DNA of 64,000 bases, taken from Collinsella sp. (GTDB lineage: Bacteria > Actinomycetota > Coriobacteriia > Coriobacteriales > Coriobacteriaceae). Location: positions 7,726-71,725 of the forward strand of contig DXMF01000024.1 of the NCBI GenBank assembly GCA_019414345.1, read 5' to 3'. Every line of letters starts with the position of its first letter. Position 1 is the first letter of the stretch. Positions 44,798-54,106 of the stretch are shown here, one piece after another. Position numbers and translations under genes: made by a program. The notes under the pieces are model-generated. The model saw only the letters and a program-made list of their open reading frames with translations. It was not told the DNA's origin and did no database searches.

Positions 44798-45688
44798 ATG
44801 GCAGAGCAGCAGCTTATCGGAGCGCTCGAGGCCGGCGGCACCAAGATGGTCTGCGCCACGGGCTATGCAGACGGTACGGTCCTGGAACGTGAGCAGATCG
44901 CGACCACGACCCCGCAGGAGACCGTTGAGGCCGTCAACGCGTGGTTTGCGAACAAGGGCATCGCCGCGCTGGGCATCGGCGCGTTTGGCCCCACCGCAGT
45001 CAACCCCGCTTCGCCCCAATACGGCAAGATCCTGGAGACGCCCAAAACGGCATGGCGCTACTTTGACCTGCTGGGCACTATCCAAAACGAGCTCAATATC
45101 CCCTGCGGCTACGACACCGACGTCAACGTCGCCTGCTTGGGCGAGGTCACCTTTGGTTGCGCCAAGGGCCTCACTGACGTTGTGTATCTGACCATCGGCA
45201 CCGGCGTGGGCGCCGGCGTGCTCTCGGGCGGCCAGCTCGTGCACGGCATGATGCATCCCGAGGCCGGCCATATCCTGGTCACGCGCGACCCGCGCGACAC
45301 CATCGGCGAGCATAGCGCCTGCCCCTTCCACGACAACTGCCTCGAGGGCCTCATCGCAGGCCCCGGCGTTAAAAAGCGCTGGAATGGCAAGAGTGCCGGA
45401 GACATGGCCGATGACCCGGAGGCCATGGATCTGCTCGCGGGCTATCTGGCACAGGCACTCATGACCTACACGCTGTGCTATGCCCCGCAGAAGATCATCA
45501 TCGGCGGTGGCGTTGCCGATCACACCCCTATCGTGCCGCTCGCCCGCAAAAAGTGCGCCGAGATGCTCAACAGCTACATCGTCACACCCGAGGTCAACGA
45601 TATCGACACCTACATTGTCAACAACAGCCTCGAGGGCAAGCAGGGCATCATGGGCTGCCTGGCCCTGGGCGCACAGGCGCTTCAGTAG
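44798..45688 (+). CDS. ROK family sugar kinase (fructokinase-like)
   Basis: A 296-aa ROK kinase, most like the fructokinase branch (ScrK/GmuE). The ATP site is in GALEAGGTKMVCATG, the catalytic Asp in CGYDTDVNVACLGE, and the GTGVGAG loop follows. The zinc-binding stretch HSACPFHDNCLEGLIAGP is fructokinase-like. ATG at 44798 with AGAGAGGA. A much longer frame upstream is spurious. Stand-alone, ending at a bidirectional terminator. Confidence 0.88.
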   Translation: MAEQQLIGALEAGGTKMVCATGYADGTVLEREQIATTTPQETVEAVNAWFANKGIAALGIGAFGPTAVNPASPQYGKILETPKTAWRYFDLLGTIQNELNIPCGYDTDVNVACLGEVTFGCAKGLTDVVYLTIGTGVGAGVLSGGQLVHGMMHPEAGHILVTRDPRDTIGEHSACPFHDNCLEGLIAGPGVKKRWNGKSAGDMADDPEAMDLLAGYLAQALMTYTLCYAPQKIIIGGGVADHTPIVPLARKKCAEMLNSYIVTPEVNDIDTYIVNNSLEGKQGIMGCLALGAQALQ

Positions 45689-45771
45689 CAGACGCACCCA
45701 CAGGGCGTGGCGCGCTCGGCAAATCCAACCTACGGAACGACGCCACCACGCCCCATATAAGCCCTCAAATT

Positions 45772-45817
45772 AAAAAGGCCGCCTAGGACCAAACAATACG
45801 TCCTAGGCGGCTTTTTT
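45772..45817. terminator. Bidirectional terminator overlapping the VanZ stop codon
   Basis: GCCGCCTAGGAC / GTCCTAGGCGGC (45778-45789, 45800-45811) with A-run before and T-run after. The 3' end of the convergent VanZ gene (KKAA-stop) lies in the right arm. Confidence 0.92.
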
Positions 45818-46252
45818 GGCGTACATCAGCGACTGTAAGAGATATCGGAGCACAACGCCCGTTGCCGCTCCACAGCAGTCGATCATCACATCGGTGATCA
45901 TGCCGGCGCGTCCCGGCACAAAGAGCTGAATCGTCTCGTCGATCGAGGGAATCAGCAGCAGGAACACTGCCGTGGGCAGCAGCACGTCAAAGGTGCGCCG
46001 GCCCTCAAAATCAAAGGCGTGCGTTGCCAGGATGCCGAGCACCATATACTCGGTAAAATGCGCGCACTTGCGAACAACAAAGTTGGTCACCCATTCATAT
46101 GGAAGTCCCACGCCGTGCAGGAAACCGCGGACAGCTTCCATGACCGTTAGGCTCAGCGAGCCCGACCCCGAGCCGGGAACCAGCGAATTGCCCCAGATCA
46201 AGAGCGCCATCAGGCAGGTAACGACCGCCCATTTTCGATTGATCTTAACCAT
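45803..46252 (-). CDS. VanZ family membrane protein
   Basis: A 149-aa protein with four hydrophobic segments and the VanZ-typical RKCAHFTEYMVLGIL and SIDETIQLFVPGRAGMITDVMID. VanZ-like proteins give low-level glycopeptide or lipoglycopeptide tolerance in some bacteria; the normal role is unclear. Starts 7 bp after the stop of the upstream membrane protein gene and is probably cotranscribed with it. Confidence 0.9.
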   Translation of the reverse strand: MVKINRKWAVVTCLMALLIWGNSLVPGSGSGSLSLTVMEAVRGFLHGVGLPYEWVTNFVVRKCAHFTEYMVLGILATHAFDFEGRRTFDVLLPTAVFLLLIPSIDETIQLFVPGRAGMITDVMIDCCGAATGVVLRYLLQSLMYAKKAA

Positions 46253-46259
46253 GCAGAAG

Positions 46260-47660
46260 TTATGCCTCCGCGCGGAGCGGCGCGAAGCTGGCGGTACCGC
46301 CCTCGATAACGCTCAGATAGGCACGGCCCGTACGCTTGGCGGTTGAGGACTGCAGGCGCTCGATCTCTTCCTCGAGGATCTGATTGACGCGCTCGTGACG
46401 ACGATTTTCCATAATGCCGGCGGCAATAGCCTCGGCCCGCTCAATGCTCTCGCGCGAGATACGGGCGGTATCCTCGGGGAACACAGCGCTGTGACGGCCG
46501 ACATAGGCGGGGGCAGCAGGCTGAGGGGCAGCGACGGGAGCGGGGGCTGCAACAGGAGCGGGCTCGTCAATCTCATCCAGAATCGCGGTGGCGGCGGCCC
46601 ACATGTCCTCGTGGCCCGAGTAATCGGCCATGGGAACATCAACCTCGAGCGAGGCGTCCGGAAGGTCTCCGGTGTCGATGCGATCTTGGGCATCAATCGA
46701 TGCGGTGATGGCTGCAGGCTCATCGAGGTCATCGAGATCGATGTCCGTGGCACCGGAGATGATAGGCATGCTGGCGAGGTTTGCATTGTACGGCGCAGCC
46801 TCAGCCGCCTGCTGCTGGGCAGGAGCGCCCCAAAGCGAGCTCTCGGCGGCACGGCGGGCGGCAACGGCCTCCTCGTCCGCGGTCATGGCTTCATCAACGT
46901 ACAAATTATCGGCAAAAGCGTTCGCGTCCGCTGAGGTAGCGCTGTAAGCGTTATTGGCTGCCGCGTTGGCGACGAGTGCCACGAAAGCCGCCGTGCTGCC
47001 CGCAGGGGCGGCCTGGGAGCCAGACACGGCGCGTGCCGCGGCGGCGATGTCGTCGCGATTGAAGGAGCCGGTCTGCCCGCCGTTGGTGAGCTCGTCGATG
47101 GCGACTTGATAGACGTCGCGCGAGTGTGCAGGGTCGCAGCTCACCGGCGAATCGTCGTCGAGCATACTGTCGATCATGGACCAAGCCTCGTCCTCGTCCA
47201 TGGCATCTGCGGCTCGAGCGATGGTAGGGACACCATCATCGGCATGACGGCGCTGGAACGCACCAGTCAGGCCGGAAAGGAATGCCGAGGTAGACTGCTC
47301 CGACTGAGCCTGAGAAGCAGAAGCCGCAGCGTAAGGAGTCGCATCCTGCTGCTGGGCTGGAATCGAGGCGGTCTTGAACTCGCTTTGATGCTGATTGAGA
47401 TTGGCGGCACCGCCCATGGCATCGGGCTGGAACAGACGCTCTTCACGCTGCGCACGGTACTCGGAGATACCCAGCGAAGCGGCATAGATACCCACGCCCG
47501 CCACCGCGCCCACGGCGAAGGGAACCGCACCCGCCACGACCGTCTCATTCACCGACGAAAACGGCAGCGTCGCGGCATACATAACCACGGGAGCGGCAAG
47601 GCCGATCCCGCACGAAAGTCCGGCAAGGACTGCTCGTTGTGTTGCATTAGAAGAAGCCAT
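46260..47660 (-). CDS. Hypothetical membrane protein with long disordered region
   Basis: A 466-aa protein from the ATG at 47660 (GGGGAGAG upstream). Two hydrophobic helices near the N-terminus (about 8-28 and 38-62) are followed by ~400 residues rich in Ala, Asp, Glu, Gln and Ser without clear fold. A basic helix, ESIERAEAIAAGIMENRRHE with ERVNQILEEEIERLQS after it, near the C-terminus could form a coiled coil. I do not recognise a family. It forms an operon with vanZ and has its own promoter. Confidence 0.75.
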   Translation of the reverse strand: MASSNATQRAVLAGLSCGIGLAAPVVMYAATLPFSSVNETVVAGAVPFAVGAVAGVGIYAASLGISEYRAQREERLFQPDAMGGAANLNQHQSEFKTASIPAQQQDATPYAAASASQAQSEQSTSAFLSGLTGAFQRRHADDGVPTIARAADAMDEDEAWSMIDSMLDDDSPVSCDPAHSRDVYQVAIDELTNGGQTGSFNRDDIAAAARAVSGSQAAPAGSTAAFVALVANAAANNAYSATSADANAFADNLYVDEAMTADEEAVAARRAAESSLWGAPAQQQAAEAAPYNANLASMPIISGATDIDLDDLDEPAAITASIDAQDRIDTGDLPDASLEVDVPMADYSGHEDMWAAATAILDEIDEPAPVAAPAPVAAPQPAAPAYVGRHSAVFPEDTARISRESIERAEAIAAGIMENRRHERVNQILEEEIERLQSSTAKRTGRAYLSVIEGGTASFAPLRAEA

Positions 47661-47796
47661 GAGCTCTCCCCATCTTCCAGCACCCAAATCGCATCATTTA
47701 GTTGGCTGCGCGAGAGAAGATGAAGCGGGGCTATGCCCCAAAGCAACGGTATATGGTTCGTTTCATCTGCGTTTTCCGTCGCGAAGCTTAAAAGCT

Positions 47797-47825
47797 ATTA
47801 TGCGAAACCGCCCCGTCGATTGCAA
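47797..47825 (-). promoter_or_regulatory. Promoter of the membrane protein/vanZ operon
   Basis: Minus-strand -35 TTGCAA (47820-47825), 17-bp spacer, -10 CATAAT (47797-47802). Leader of about 130 nt. The rest of 47661-47973 holds only this and the rho terminator. Confidence 0.65.
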
Positions 47826-47904
47826 GCGACGATGTCGGATTGAAACGGGAAACCTGCTGCTCGTCGGTCTTATGGTTAAAAATAAGCGCGGAGCGGCGAT
47901 ATGG

Positions 47905-47938
47905 AAAAGGGCCGAGGCTCAAAGCCCCGACCCTTTTT
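47905..47938 (-). terminator. rho terminator
   Basis: AAAAGGGCCGAGGCTC with AAAGCCCCGACCCTTTTT: long stem with U-run on the minus strand, about 35 nt after the rho stop. Confidence 0.88.
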
Positions 47939-47973
47939 CGCATTGATGGCTATCGCTGCGTGTGGATGACAAC

Positions 47974-50529
47974 CTAGAACGTCTGCTCGTAGTCGCTGTG
48001 CTTTTTGGCCGAACGCACCAGGAACTCCTGGTTGGTGTTGGTGCCCTTAAGACCCTTGATAAACGATGCGGCTGCGCGCTCGGTGTTGTTCATGCCGGCA
48101 AGAATGCGACGCAGGCCAAAGACAAACGGACGCATCTGCTCGTCAACCAACAGGTCCTCGTTACGCGTACCGGAGGCAACGGGGTCGATAGCCGGGAAGA
48201 TGCGGCGGTCGGCCAGGTCGCGGTCGAGCTTGAGCTCCATGTTGCCGGTGCCCTTGAACTCCTCAAAGATGACCTCGTCCATCTTGGAACCGGTGTCGAT
48301 GAGGGCAGAGGCCAGGATGGTGAGCGAACCACCGTTCTCGATATTACGGGCTGCGCCCAGGAAGCGCTTGGGCGGATACAGGGCCGCCGAATCGACGCCG
48401 CCCGAAAGGATGCGGCCTGAGGCGGGCGCCGCCAAGTTGTAGGCGCGGGCAAGACGCGTAATGGAGTCGAGCACCACCACGACATCGCCGCCCAGCTCCA
48501 CGATGCGCTTGGCGCGCTCGATGACGAGCTCTGCCACACGAGTGTGGTTGTCGGCGGGCATATCGAAGGTCGATGCCACAACCTCGCCCTTGATGGAACG
48601 CTGCATATCGGTGACCTCTTCGGGGCGCTCGTCGACGAGCAGGCAGATGAGGTGCACCTCGGGGTTGTTGATCGAGATGGACTGGCAGATCTTCTTAAGG
48701 ATCGTGGTCTTGCCGGCCTTGGGCGGAGACACGATCAAGCCACGCTGACCCTTGCCGATCGGCGACACGATGTCGATGGCGCGACCGGTAATGGAGTCCT
48801 TGCCGTGCTCCATGCGCAGCGGCTCGTTGGGATAGACCGGGGTGAGGTCGCCGAACTTGGGACGGTTGCGAATCTGCTCGGGGTCCAGACCGTTGACGGT
48901 CGTGATTTTGGCGAGGCCGGCACGCTTGTCACCGCCGCGCGAAGGACGCAGCGAGCCCTCGATGACGTCGCCCGTGCGCAGGCGCGCGGAGCGGATGAGG
49001 TAGGCGGGCACGAAGGCGTCGTCGTTGGACTTCATGTAGCCATGGGCATGGATGATGCCGGAGCTGTCCGGGCGAATCTGCAGAATACCCTTGATGTCGC
49101 GGAAGCCCTCGGCCTTCGCGGCGGTGACGTAGATCTCCTCGATGAGCTCGGCTTTCTTCTTGCCGGTCGTCTCGATCTCGAACTCCTTGGCCTTCTCGCG
49201 CAGTTCGGCGACCTTCATGGCCGCGAGTTCCTCGCGCGAAAGCGTGGGCTCGGTGGGGGCGGCGTTGCGCTCCTTGTTGCGCTGCTTGCGATCGCGCTGG
49301 CGGTTGCGACGGTCGTTGTTGCGCTCGTCCTTGCGCTCATTGCGCTCGTCGTTGCGCTTATGCTGGCGACGGTTGGGGCGAGCGCCGTCTTCGGCCTCGG
49401 CGGGCGCGGCGCCATCGGTTGCGGCGGCGTCGGCATTGGCCGCAGCGGCTTCATTGGCCTCGGCGCCGGAATCGACCTGCGCTTCGACATCAGCCTGCTG
49501 CTCGGACGCCCTGGCCTTAGCGGACTTCTTACGACCGCGCTTGGGCTTCTCAGACGCAGGCTGTTCGACGTCCTGGGGCTCGGCGGCATCAGTCGATGCA
49601 TCGACGGTCGTCTCGGCGGAATCCTCGGACGCACCCTTCTTGGCGGCCTTGGCCTTGGACGTGCGCTTAGCAGCAGTACGACGGCTGCGACCGGGACGGA
49701 CGTCGGCGGGCTCGGCATCGGCAGAAACGGCCTCGGAAGTCGTAGCATCCTGGACGGGCGCGTCGGCAGCGGTTGCAGACTCGGCGGTCGCCGCAGCATC
49801 CCGAGCGGCGGCGGCTGCGGCTGCGGCCTTCTCGGCCTCGACGAAGGCCTTGGGCTTGCGACCGCGACGGTGCGGGCGCAAAGCCGGATCGACAACGGGA
49901 ACTTCACTGGCCTCGACAGGCGCAGCGGGCTCAACAGGCGATGTGCCCTCCCCTGCCGCGGAACGGACCGAAGCCTCAGTGAGCTCGGGGGTTACCTGAT
50001 CGGCAACCTGCTCGGCCTTAGCAGCCGTGCGACGGCGTGTGCGCGGTACCGGCTTCTCGGTCGGCTGGTCGGCGGCAGGGGTCTCGGGCACAGACGGAAC
50101 TGCAAGCTCGGTCAGAGCCGCGGCCTCGCGCTCGGCAGCACGACGGCGGGCGCGTACCACCTGAGCCTCGCTAATCTGAGCCAACGCACGTGCCTGCGCG
50201 ACCTCATCGGAAATCGGCGCCGAGGAGTCAGCTGCAACGGTGCGCTTGGCGCGCGTCGTGCGCGTGGTACGGCGCATGGGCTTGGTGACCTCCTCGCCGT
50301 CAGCGGCAGGCTTGGCCGTGCGGCGCGTGCGCTTGGGCTTTGCCGGAGCAGCCTCCTCACCAGTTGCAGGCACGGCCTTCTCAGCCGCTACAGGCGTAGG
50401 CGTCGAAGCAGCCTTAGGCGTCTCAGGAGCCGAGGCTTGCGCGGGCGCCGCGACCTGGTCCGACGCAACCGGTGCAGCGGGAGCGGCCTGCGTCGTCGTT
50501 ATTTCGTTTTCTTGCTGTTGATCAGACAC
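47974..50529 (-). CDS. rho: Transcription termination factor Rho with long N-terminal extension
   Basis: An 851-aa Rho. The C-terminal ~420 residues are the normal hexameric helicase: Rho_N-like LSREELAAMKVAELREKAKE, RNA-binding cold-shock domain (GILQIRPDSSGIIHAHGYM), P-loop SPPKAGKTTILKK, VLLDSITRLARAYN-like VVLDSITRLARAYN, and the Q/R loops. The first ~430 residues are low complexity: Ala/Glu/Pro with many KPKRTRR-type basic patches, then an Arg/Asn/Asp-rich run (NDERNERKDERNNDRRNRQR). Extensions are known in actinobacterial Rho, where they bind RNA; this one is as long as the core. GTG start at 50529. Confidence 0.95.
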   Translation of the reverse strand: MSDQQQENEITTTQAAPAAPVASDQVAAPAQASAPETPKAASTPTPVAAEKAVPATGEEAAPAKPKRTRRTAKPAADGEEVTKPMRRTTRTTRAKRTVAADSSAPISDEVAQARALAQISEAQVVRARRRAAEREAAALTELAVPSVPETPAADQPTEKPVPRTRRRTAAKAEQVADQVTPELTEASVRSAAGEGTSPVEPAAPVEASEVPVVDPALRPHRRGRKPKAFVEAEKAAAAAAAARDAAATAESATAADAPVQDATTSEAVSADAEPADVRPGRSRRTAAKRTSKAKAAKKGASEDSAETTVDASTDAAEPQDVEQPASEKPKRGRKKSAKARASEQQADVEAQVDSGAEANEAAAANADAAATDGAAPAEAEDGARPNRRQHKRNDERNERKDERNNDRRNRQRDRKQRNKERNAAPTEPTLSREELAAMKVAELREKAKEFEIETTGKKKAELIEEIYVTAAKAEGFRDIKGILQIRPDSSGIIHAHGYMKSNDDAFVPAYLIRSARLRTGDVIEGSLRPSRGGDKRAGLAKITTVNGLDPEQIRNRPKFGDLTPVYPNEPLRMEHGKDSITGRAIDIVSPIGKGQRGLIVSPPKAGKTTILKKICQSISINNPEVHLICLLVDERPEEVTDMQRSIKGEVVASTFDMPADNHTRVAELVIERAKRIVELGGDVVVVLDSITRLARAYNLAAPASGRILSGGVDSAALYPPKRFLGAARNIENGGSLTILASALIDTGSKMDEVIFEEFKGTGNMELKLDRDLADRRIFPAIDPVASGTRNEDLLVDEQMRPFVFGLRRILAGMNNTERAAASFIKGLKGTNTNQEFLVRSAKKHSDYEQTF

Positions 50530-50673
50530 AGTGTTTGCTCAACTTTCTTTTCAAGCCCTGTGATCACATGCTCCCTGCATAAACCTTCAGGGCGGCTAAA
50601 CAGTCTAGCTCCGTCAAATACCGACGGACATCATTGATCTGTATCGAGATATTTGCGTCATATACGCAGCGTT

Positions 50674-50701
50674 AGTGTAACACAACCGCAACCACCTGCA
50701 A
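50674..50701 (-). promoter_or_regulatory. Candidate rho promoter
   Basis: Minus-strand -35 TTGCAG (50696-50701), 16-bp spacer, -10 TACACT (50674-50679). This would give a leader of about 135 nt, fitting rho autoregulation by attenuation (known elsewhere, not shown here). Confidence 0.5.
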
Positions 50702-51237
50702 CTTAGTCATTGGACGTTCTTAAACGCCCAGTCATCAGGGACACTCCTCCTCAAAAGCGCCTTGAAATGTCGCGCCAGAGGAGTGAAGCCGTGGCACCCG
50801 GAATAGCCGCGCCACGAATCGCGCCCATCTACTACGTTTGCCCCCGAGCCCCTGACCATACCCTTGTTTTTTCAAAAACAACGAGTCTGCTACCTGCGGT
50901 TTTAATATCGTACTTTTCGGCATGGTTCGGGATATGCGTCCAAACGTAGGAGATGAGCCCAATTCGTGGCGGACGGTATCCCGCCACCCCTCCGCGAGAC
51001 AAAAATGATCCATTTTCCTCCGTCCCCAAGGGACAATTTTCAAAACTACGCCAGATTACGGGGCCAGAATGCTGCAAGCCAACCATACCCTGCATTCTCA
51101 AGAAACAATAAGCCATCTACCTGCAGGTTTAATATTGCTATTGGCACCATGCTCGCCAGTTGGCGATTCAGCCCCGTAAACCGGTATAGTTGCGATTAGG
51201 TAGCATTTCCCAGCAAACCAAATAGTCTCACCAAACG
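50702..51237. repeat. Non-coding gap built of degenerate intergenic repeats
   Basis: No gene is supported. CATCT(A/C)CTACGTTTG occurs inverted at 50826-50840 and 50941-50957, enclosing about 100 bp. Two diverged direct copies of ACCATACCCT...CTACCTGC-GGTTTTAATAT lie at about 50855-50910 and 51081-51135. At about 51001-51040 is a variant of the AAAATGATCC...CCTCCGTCCCC element found at 58883-58931. Confidence 0.55.
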
Positions 51238-51271
51238 CAAAAAGCCCGACCTCCGTGGGAGATCGGGCTTT
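51238..51271 (-). terminator. argS terminator
   Basis: AAAGCCCGA / TCGGGCTTT (51241-51249, 51263-51271) with T-run on the minus strand, 45 nt past the argS stop. Confidence 0.9.
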
Positions 51272-51316
51272 CAAGGCTTAGTTAAACCAAGTCTGTACGG
51301 TCAAATGACTCGCAGA

Positions 51317-53170
51317 TTACATCTGCTCGGGCGCAGAAACGCCAACGAGGGTGAGCACCAGGGCGAGCGTCACGCGGACGGCGTCGCAAGCGGCCAGACG
51401 GGCGCGCGAAAGCTCGGGGTCGACGGGACGGCCCTCGCTCGGCAAAACCTGGCAGGCAGCGTAGAAGCTGTGGAAGTCGCCGGCGAGCTCCTCAGCAAAG
51501 TGCGTCAGACGGAACGGGGCGCGGTCGCGAGCGCAGCTGGCGATGAGGTCGGTGAGCTCGTTGAGCTTACGCGAAAGGGCGAGCTCGGTCGGGTCGGTCA
51601 GCAGCGAGTAATCGACGTTCTCACCGATGGCCTTGGCGGCAACGGCCTTCATGCCCATCTCGTCAGCCTGCTCGGGCGTAACGTCGGCGGCACGGCGCAG
51701 AATGGAGCACACGCGGGCGTGAGCGTACTGCACGTAGTACACCGGGTTGGAGTTGTCGCGCTTCTTAACGGCCTCGATATCGAAGTCGACCATCTGGTTG
51801 GAGCTCTTGGAGATGAGCGTGTAACGGGCAGCGTCGGAGCCGACCTCGTCGACGAGCTCCTGAAGGGTCACCATGGTGCCCTTACGCTTGGACATACGGA
51901 CGGGCTTGCCGTTGCGCAGCAGGTTGACGAGCTGGCCCAGCAGAACCTCAAACTTGCCGGGATAGCCAAGAGCGTCGCAGACGCAGCGGACGCGGTCGAT
52001 ATAGCCATGGTGGTCGGCGCCCCAGATGTCGATGACGTGGTCGACGCGCTGGAACTTATCCCAGTGATAGGCAACGTCGGATGCAAAGTAGGTGTACTCG
52101 CCGTCGGACTTGATCAGCACGCGGTCCTTGTCGTCGCCCAGATCGGTAGAACGGAACCACAAAGCGCCGTCCTTAGTGTAGAGGTAGCCCATCTTGTCGA
52201 GCTTCTCAAAAGCGCGGTCGACGGCAGAGGTGCCGGCGGTCTCGCCCTCGGTGTCCTTCACGTACAGCGAACGCTCGGAGAACCAACGATCGAAGTCGCA
52301 GTTAACGGCATGGCAAAGGTCGCGCATGTTGTCGACCATCTTCACGTAGCCGCGCTCGCGGAAGCTCTCCATGCGCTCCTGCGGATCGGCCTCAACCCAC
52401 TTGTCGCCGTCGGTGCGCCAGAACTCGGCAGCCTCGTCGATGATGTAGTCGCCGCCGTAGGAGTCCTTGCCCAGGGTCTCGGCAAAGTTGTCCTGGTACG
52501 GATGGGTCTCGGGATGCTCGTCGTTCTCGTCGGCAACAAAGGCGTCGCGGTCGGCGATCAGCAGCTTGTGAGCCTCGTCGATATCCACGCCCTGCTTGGC
52601 GATGATGTCGGCAAGCTGCATATAGCGCGTGCTGATGGAGTTGCCGAAGGTGTTCATCTGAGAGCCGTGGTCGTTGATGTAGAACTCACGCTGGATGTCG
52701 TAACCGGCATGGTCCATAACGCGGCAGAGCGAATCGCCCAGAGCGGCCCAGCGGCCATGGCCGATGTGCATGGGGCCGACGGGGTTGGCGGAGACGAACT
52801 CGACCTGGGTCTTCAGGCCGCCACCGACGTTGGACTTAGCGAAGTCCATACCCTTCTCGCGAGCCTCGCCAAAGATGGCATTCTTGACGGCAACGGAGAG
52901 GTAGAAGTTGATGAAGCCGGGGCCTGCGATCTCGACCTTCTCGATCGCGGGGTCCTCGGGCATATGGGCAACGATGGCCTCGGCGATCTTGCGCGGGGCG
53001 CAATGGGCCAGCTTGGCGGACTTCAGGGCCATGGTAGAGGTCCACTCGCCATGAGAAGTGTCAGCCGGTCGCTCGATAGCGCAATCGTCAAGTTCAAATG
53101 CGGAAAGGTCGCCGGCCTCCTGGGCCGCAGCAAGCGCAGCGCGTACCAGCTCTTCAATCTTCTCGGGCAT
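51317..53170 (-). CDS. argS: Arginyl-tRNA synthetase
   Basis: A 617-aa class I aminoacyl-tRNA synthetase. The HIGH motif is in GPMHIGHGRWAALGD, the KMSKS-like loop is RMSKRKGTM, and the N-terminal Add1-like domain and C-terminal DALR domain are present. ATG at 53170 with AAGGAGG; the longer frame to 53260 is not supported. Monocistronic. Confidence 0.97.
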   Translation of the reverse strand: MPEKIEELVRAALAAAQEAGDLSAFELDDCAIERPADTSHGEWTSTMALKSAKLAHCAPRKIAEAIVAHMPEDPAIEKVEIAGPGFINFYLSVAVKNAIFGEAREKGMDFAKSNVGGGLKTQVEFVSANPVGPMHIGHGRWAALGDSLCRVMDHAGYDIQREFYINDHGSQMNTFGNSISTRYMQLADIIAKQGVDIDEAHKLLIADRDAFVADENDEHPETHPYQDNFAETLGKDSYGGDYIIDEAAEFWRTDGDKWVEADPQERMESFRERGYVKMVDNMRDLCHAVNCDFDRWFSERSLYVKDTEGETAGTSAVDRAFEKLDKMGYLYTKDGALWFRSTDLGDDKDRVLIKSDGEYTYFASDVAYHWDKFQRVDHVIDIWGADHHGYIDRVRCVCDALGYPGKFEVLLGQLVNLLRNGKPVRMSKRKGTMVTLQELVDEVGSDAARYTLISKSSNQMVDFDIEAVKKRDNSNPVYYVQYAHARVCSILRRAADVTPEQADEMGMKAVAAKAIGENVDYSLLTDPTELALSRKLNELTDLIASCARDRAPFRLTHFAEELAGDFHSFYAACQVLPSEGRPVDPELSRARLAACDAVRVTLALVLTLVGVSAPEQM

Positions 53171-53512
53171 AGATCCTCCTTGTGTTAAAGCCCCCGAGCT
53201 CTTGGTCACTCGTAGGGCAAAAGCCAGAGTTTGTAGCACTCTATCACAAGCGACGGGCACTGTCGCAGGGTAAAGCTAATAGATATTGCATATGCACAAA
53301 AATGACTACAGCTTGTATGGAGTCACTCAAAGATGCCGGTCTGCCTGCAGATTATGCAGGCGTTGAAAATGCATAAAGGTGTGAATGAGCTGCGTCTGTT
53401 ATCGAATACTCTTACCTATCAGAGTTGTGTGCTTTTCCTGCATAAAGTACGGGTTTGCGCACGTCAGCGTGTTATTCTAGACATACGTAAATTCGTATAA
53501 GTTGGAGGTAGC
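53171..53512. promoter_or_regulatory. Divergent gap between argS and the CarD-like gene
   Basis: AT-richer than its surroundings. It has a 7-bp dyad GCCTGCA / TGCAGGC (53343-53349, 53355-53361) and repeated TGCATA(A/T) words. TATTCT (53473-53478) is a possible -10 for the CarD-like gene, without a matching -35. Confidence 0.4.
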
Positions 53513-53998
53513 ATGTTCTCAATCGGTCAACACGTCATTCATCCGGGCCAGGGAGTCTGCACCGTCGTCGGTTTTAGGGACGACACACCGCAGCCCATGC
53601 TGCTGCTCGAGACCAAGCAGGGACATGCGCAGACGATCCTCATGTACCCCGTGGCGCAGGCCGACCGTCTGCACGCCGCCATCTCTCAGCAAGATGCCGA
53701 GCACCTGCTGAGCCACTATGACGAGCTGGAGTGCGACACCTTTACCGAGCGCAACAGCTCGCTTGAGGAGACACACTTTAAGCAGCAGCTCAAGCTGGGC
53801 GCGCCCGAGACGGTCCGCGTGGCAAAGACCATGATGCACCGCATTCGCCAGGCCGAGGAAGCTGATAAAAAACCCAGCTCCTACTACATGCGCGTACTCA
53901 AGGAGGCCAAACGCCGCTCCATCGAGGAGTTCGCCGTGGCCTTGGGCGTCACCGAGGAGGCCGCCGAAGCCCGCCTAGCCCAAGCCGCCCTCAACTAA
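53513..53998 (+). CDS. CarD-like transcription regulator
   Basis: A 161-aa CarD/CdnL family protein. The N-terminal RNA-polymerase-binding Tudor-like domain starts MFSIGQHVIHPGQGVCTVVG; the C-terminal helical domain has SYYMRVLKEAKRRSIEEFAV. Such proteins bind the RNAP beta subunit and stabilise open complexes, notably at rRNA promoters in actinobacteria. ATG with GGAGG upstream. Followed by a strong hairpin terminator. Confidence 0.88.
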   Translation: MFSIGQHVIHPGQGVCTVVGFRDDTPQPMLLLETKQGHAQTILMYPVAQADRLHAAISQQDAEHLLSHYDELECDTFTERNSSLEETHFKQQLKLGAPETVRVAKTMMHRIRQAEEADKKPSSYYMRVLKEAKRRSIEEFAVALGVTEEAAEARLAQAALN

Positions 53999-54011
53999 CC
54001 CATCCGCGCCA

Positions 54012-54052
54012 AAAACCACCACAAAGGGAACAGGCACCTTTGTGGTGGTTTT
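54012..54052. terminator. Hairpin terminator/repeat element, copy 1
   Basis: AAAACCACCACAAAGG pairs perfectly with CCTTTGTGGTGGTTTT (16 bp, loop GAACAGGCA). Ends the CarD-like gene. Nearly the same hairpin recurs at 54724-54760. Confidence 0.9.
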
Positions 54053-54106
54053 CTTGTTCTAGTAGTATTCATTCTTATCGATACCCACGAGCACAAGGAG
54101 TCTCTT

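Noticed and set aside
48544..50637. 697-codon open frame antisense to rho, Gly/Leu/Arg-rich
   Set aside because: It mirrors the codon bias of rho on the other strand and has no ribosome site or recognisable domain.
50832..51116. 94-codon minus-strand frame in the rho-argS gap
   Set aside because: It consists of the intergenic repeat elements, and the same words recur out of coding context near 58.9 kb.
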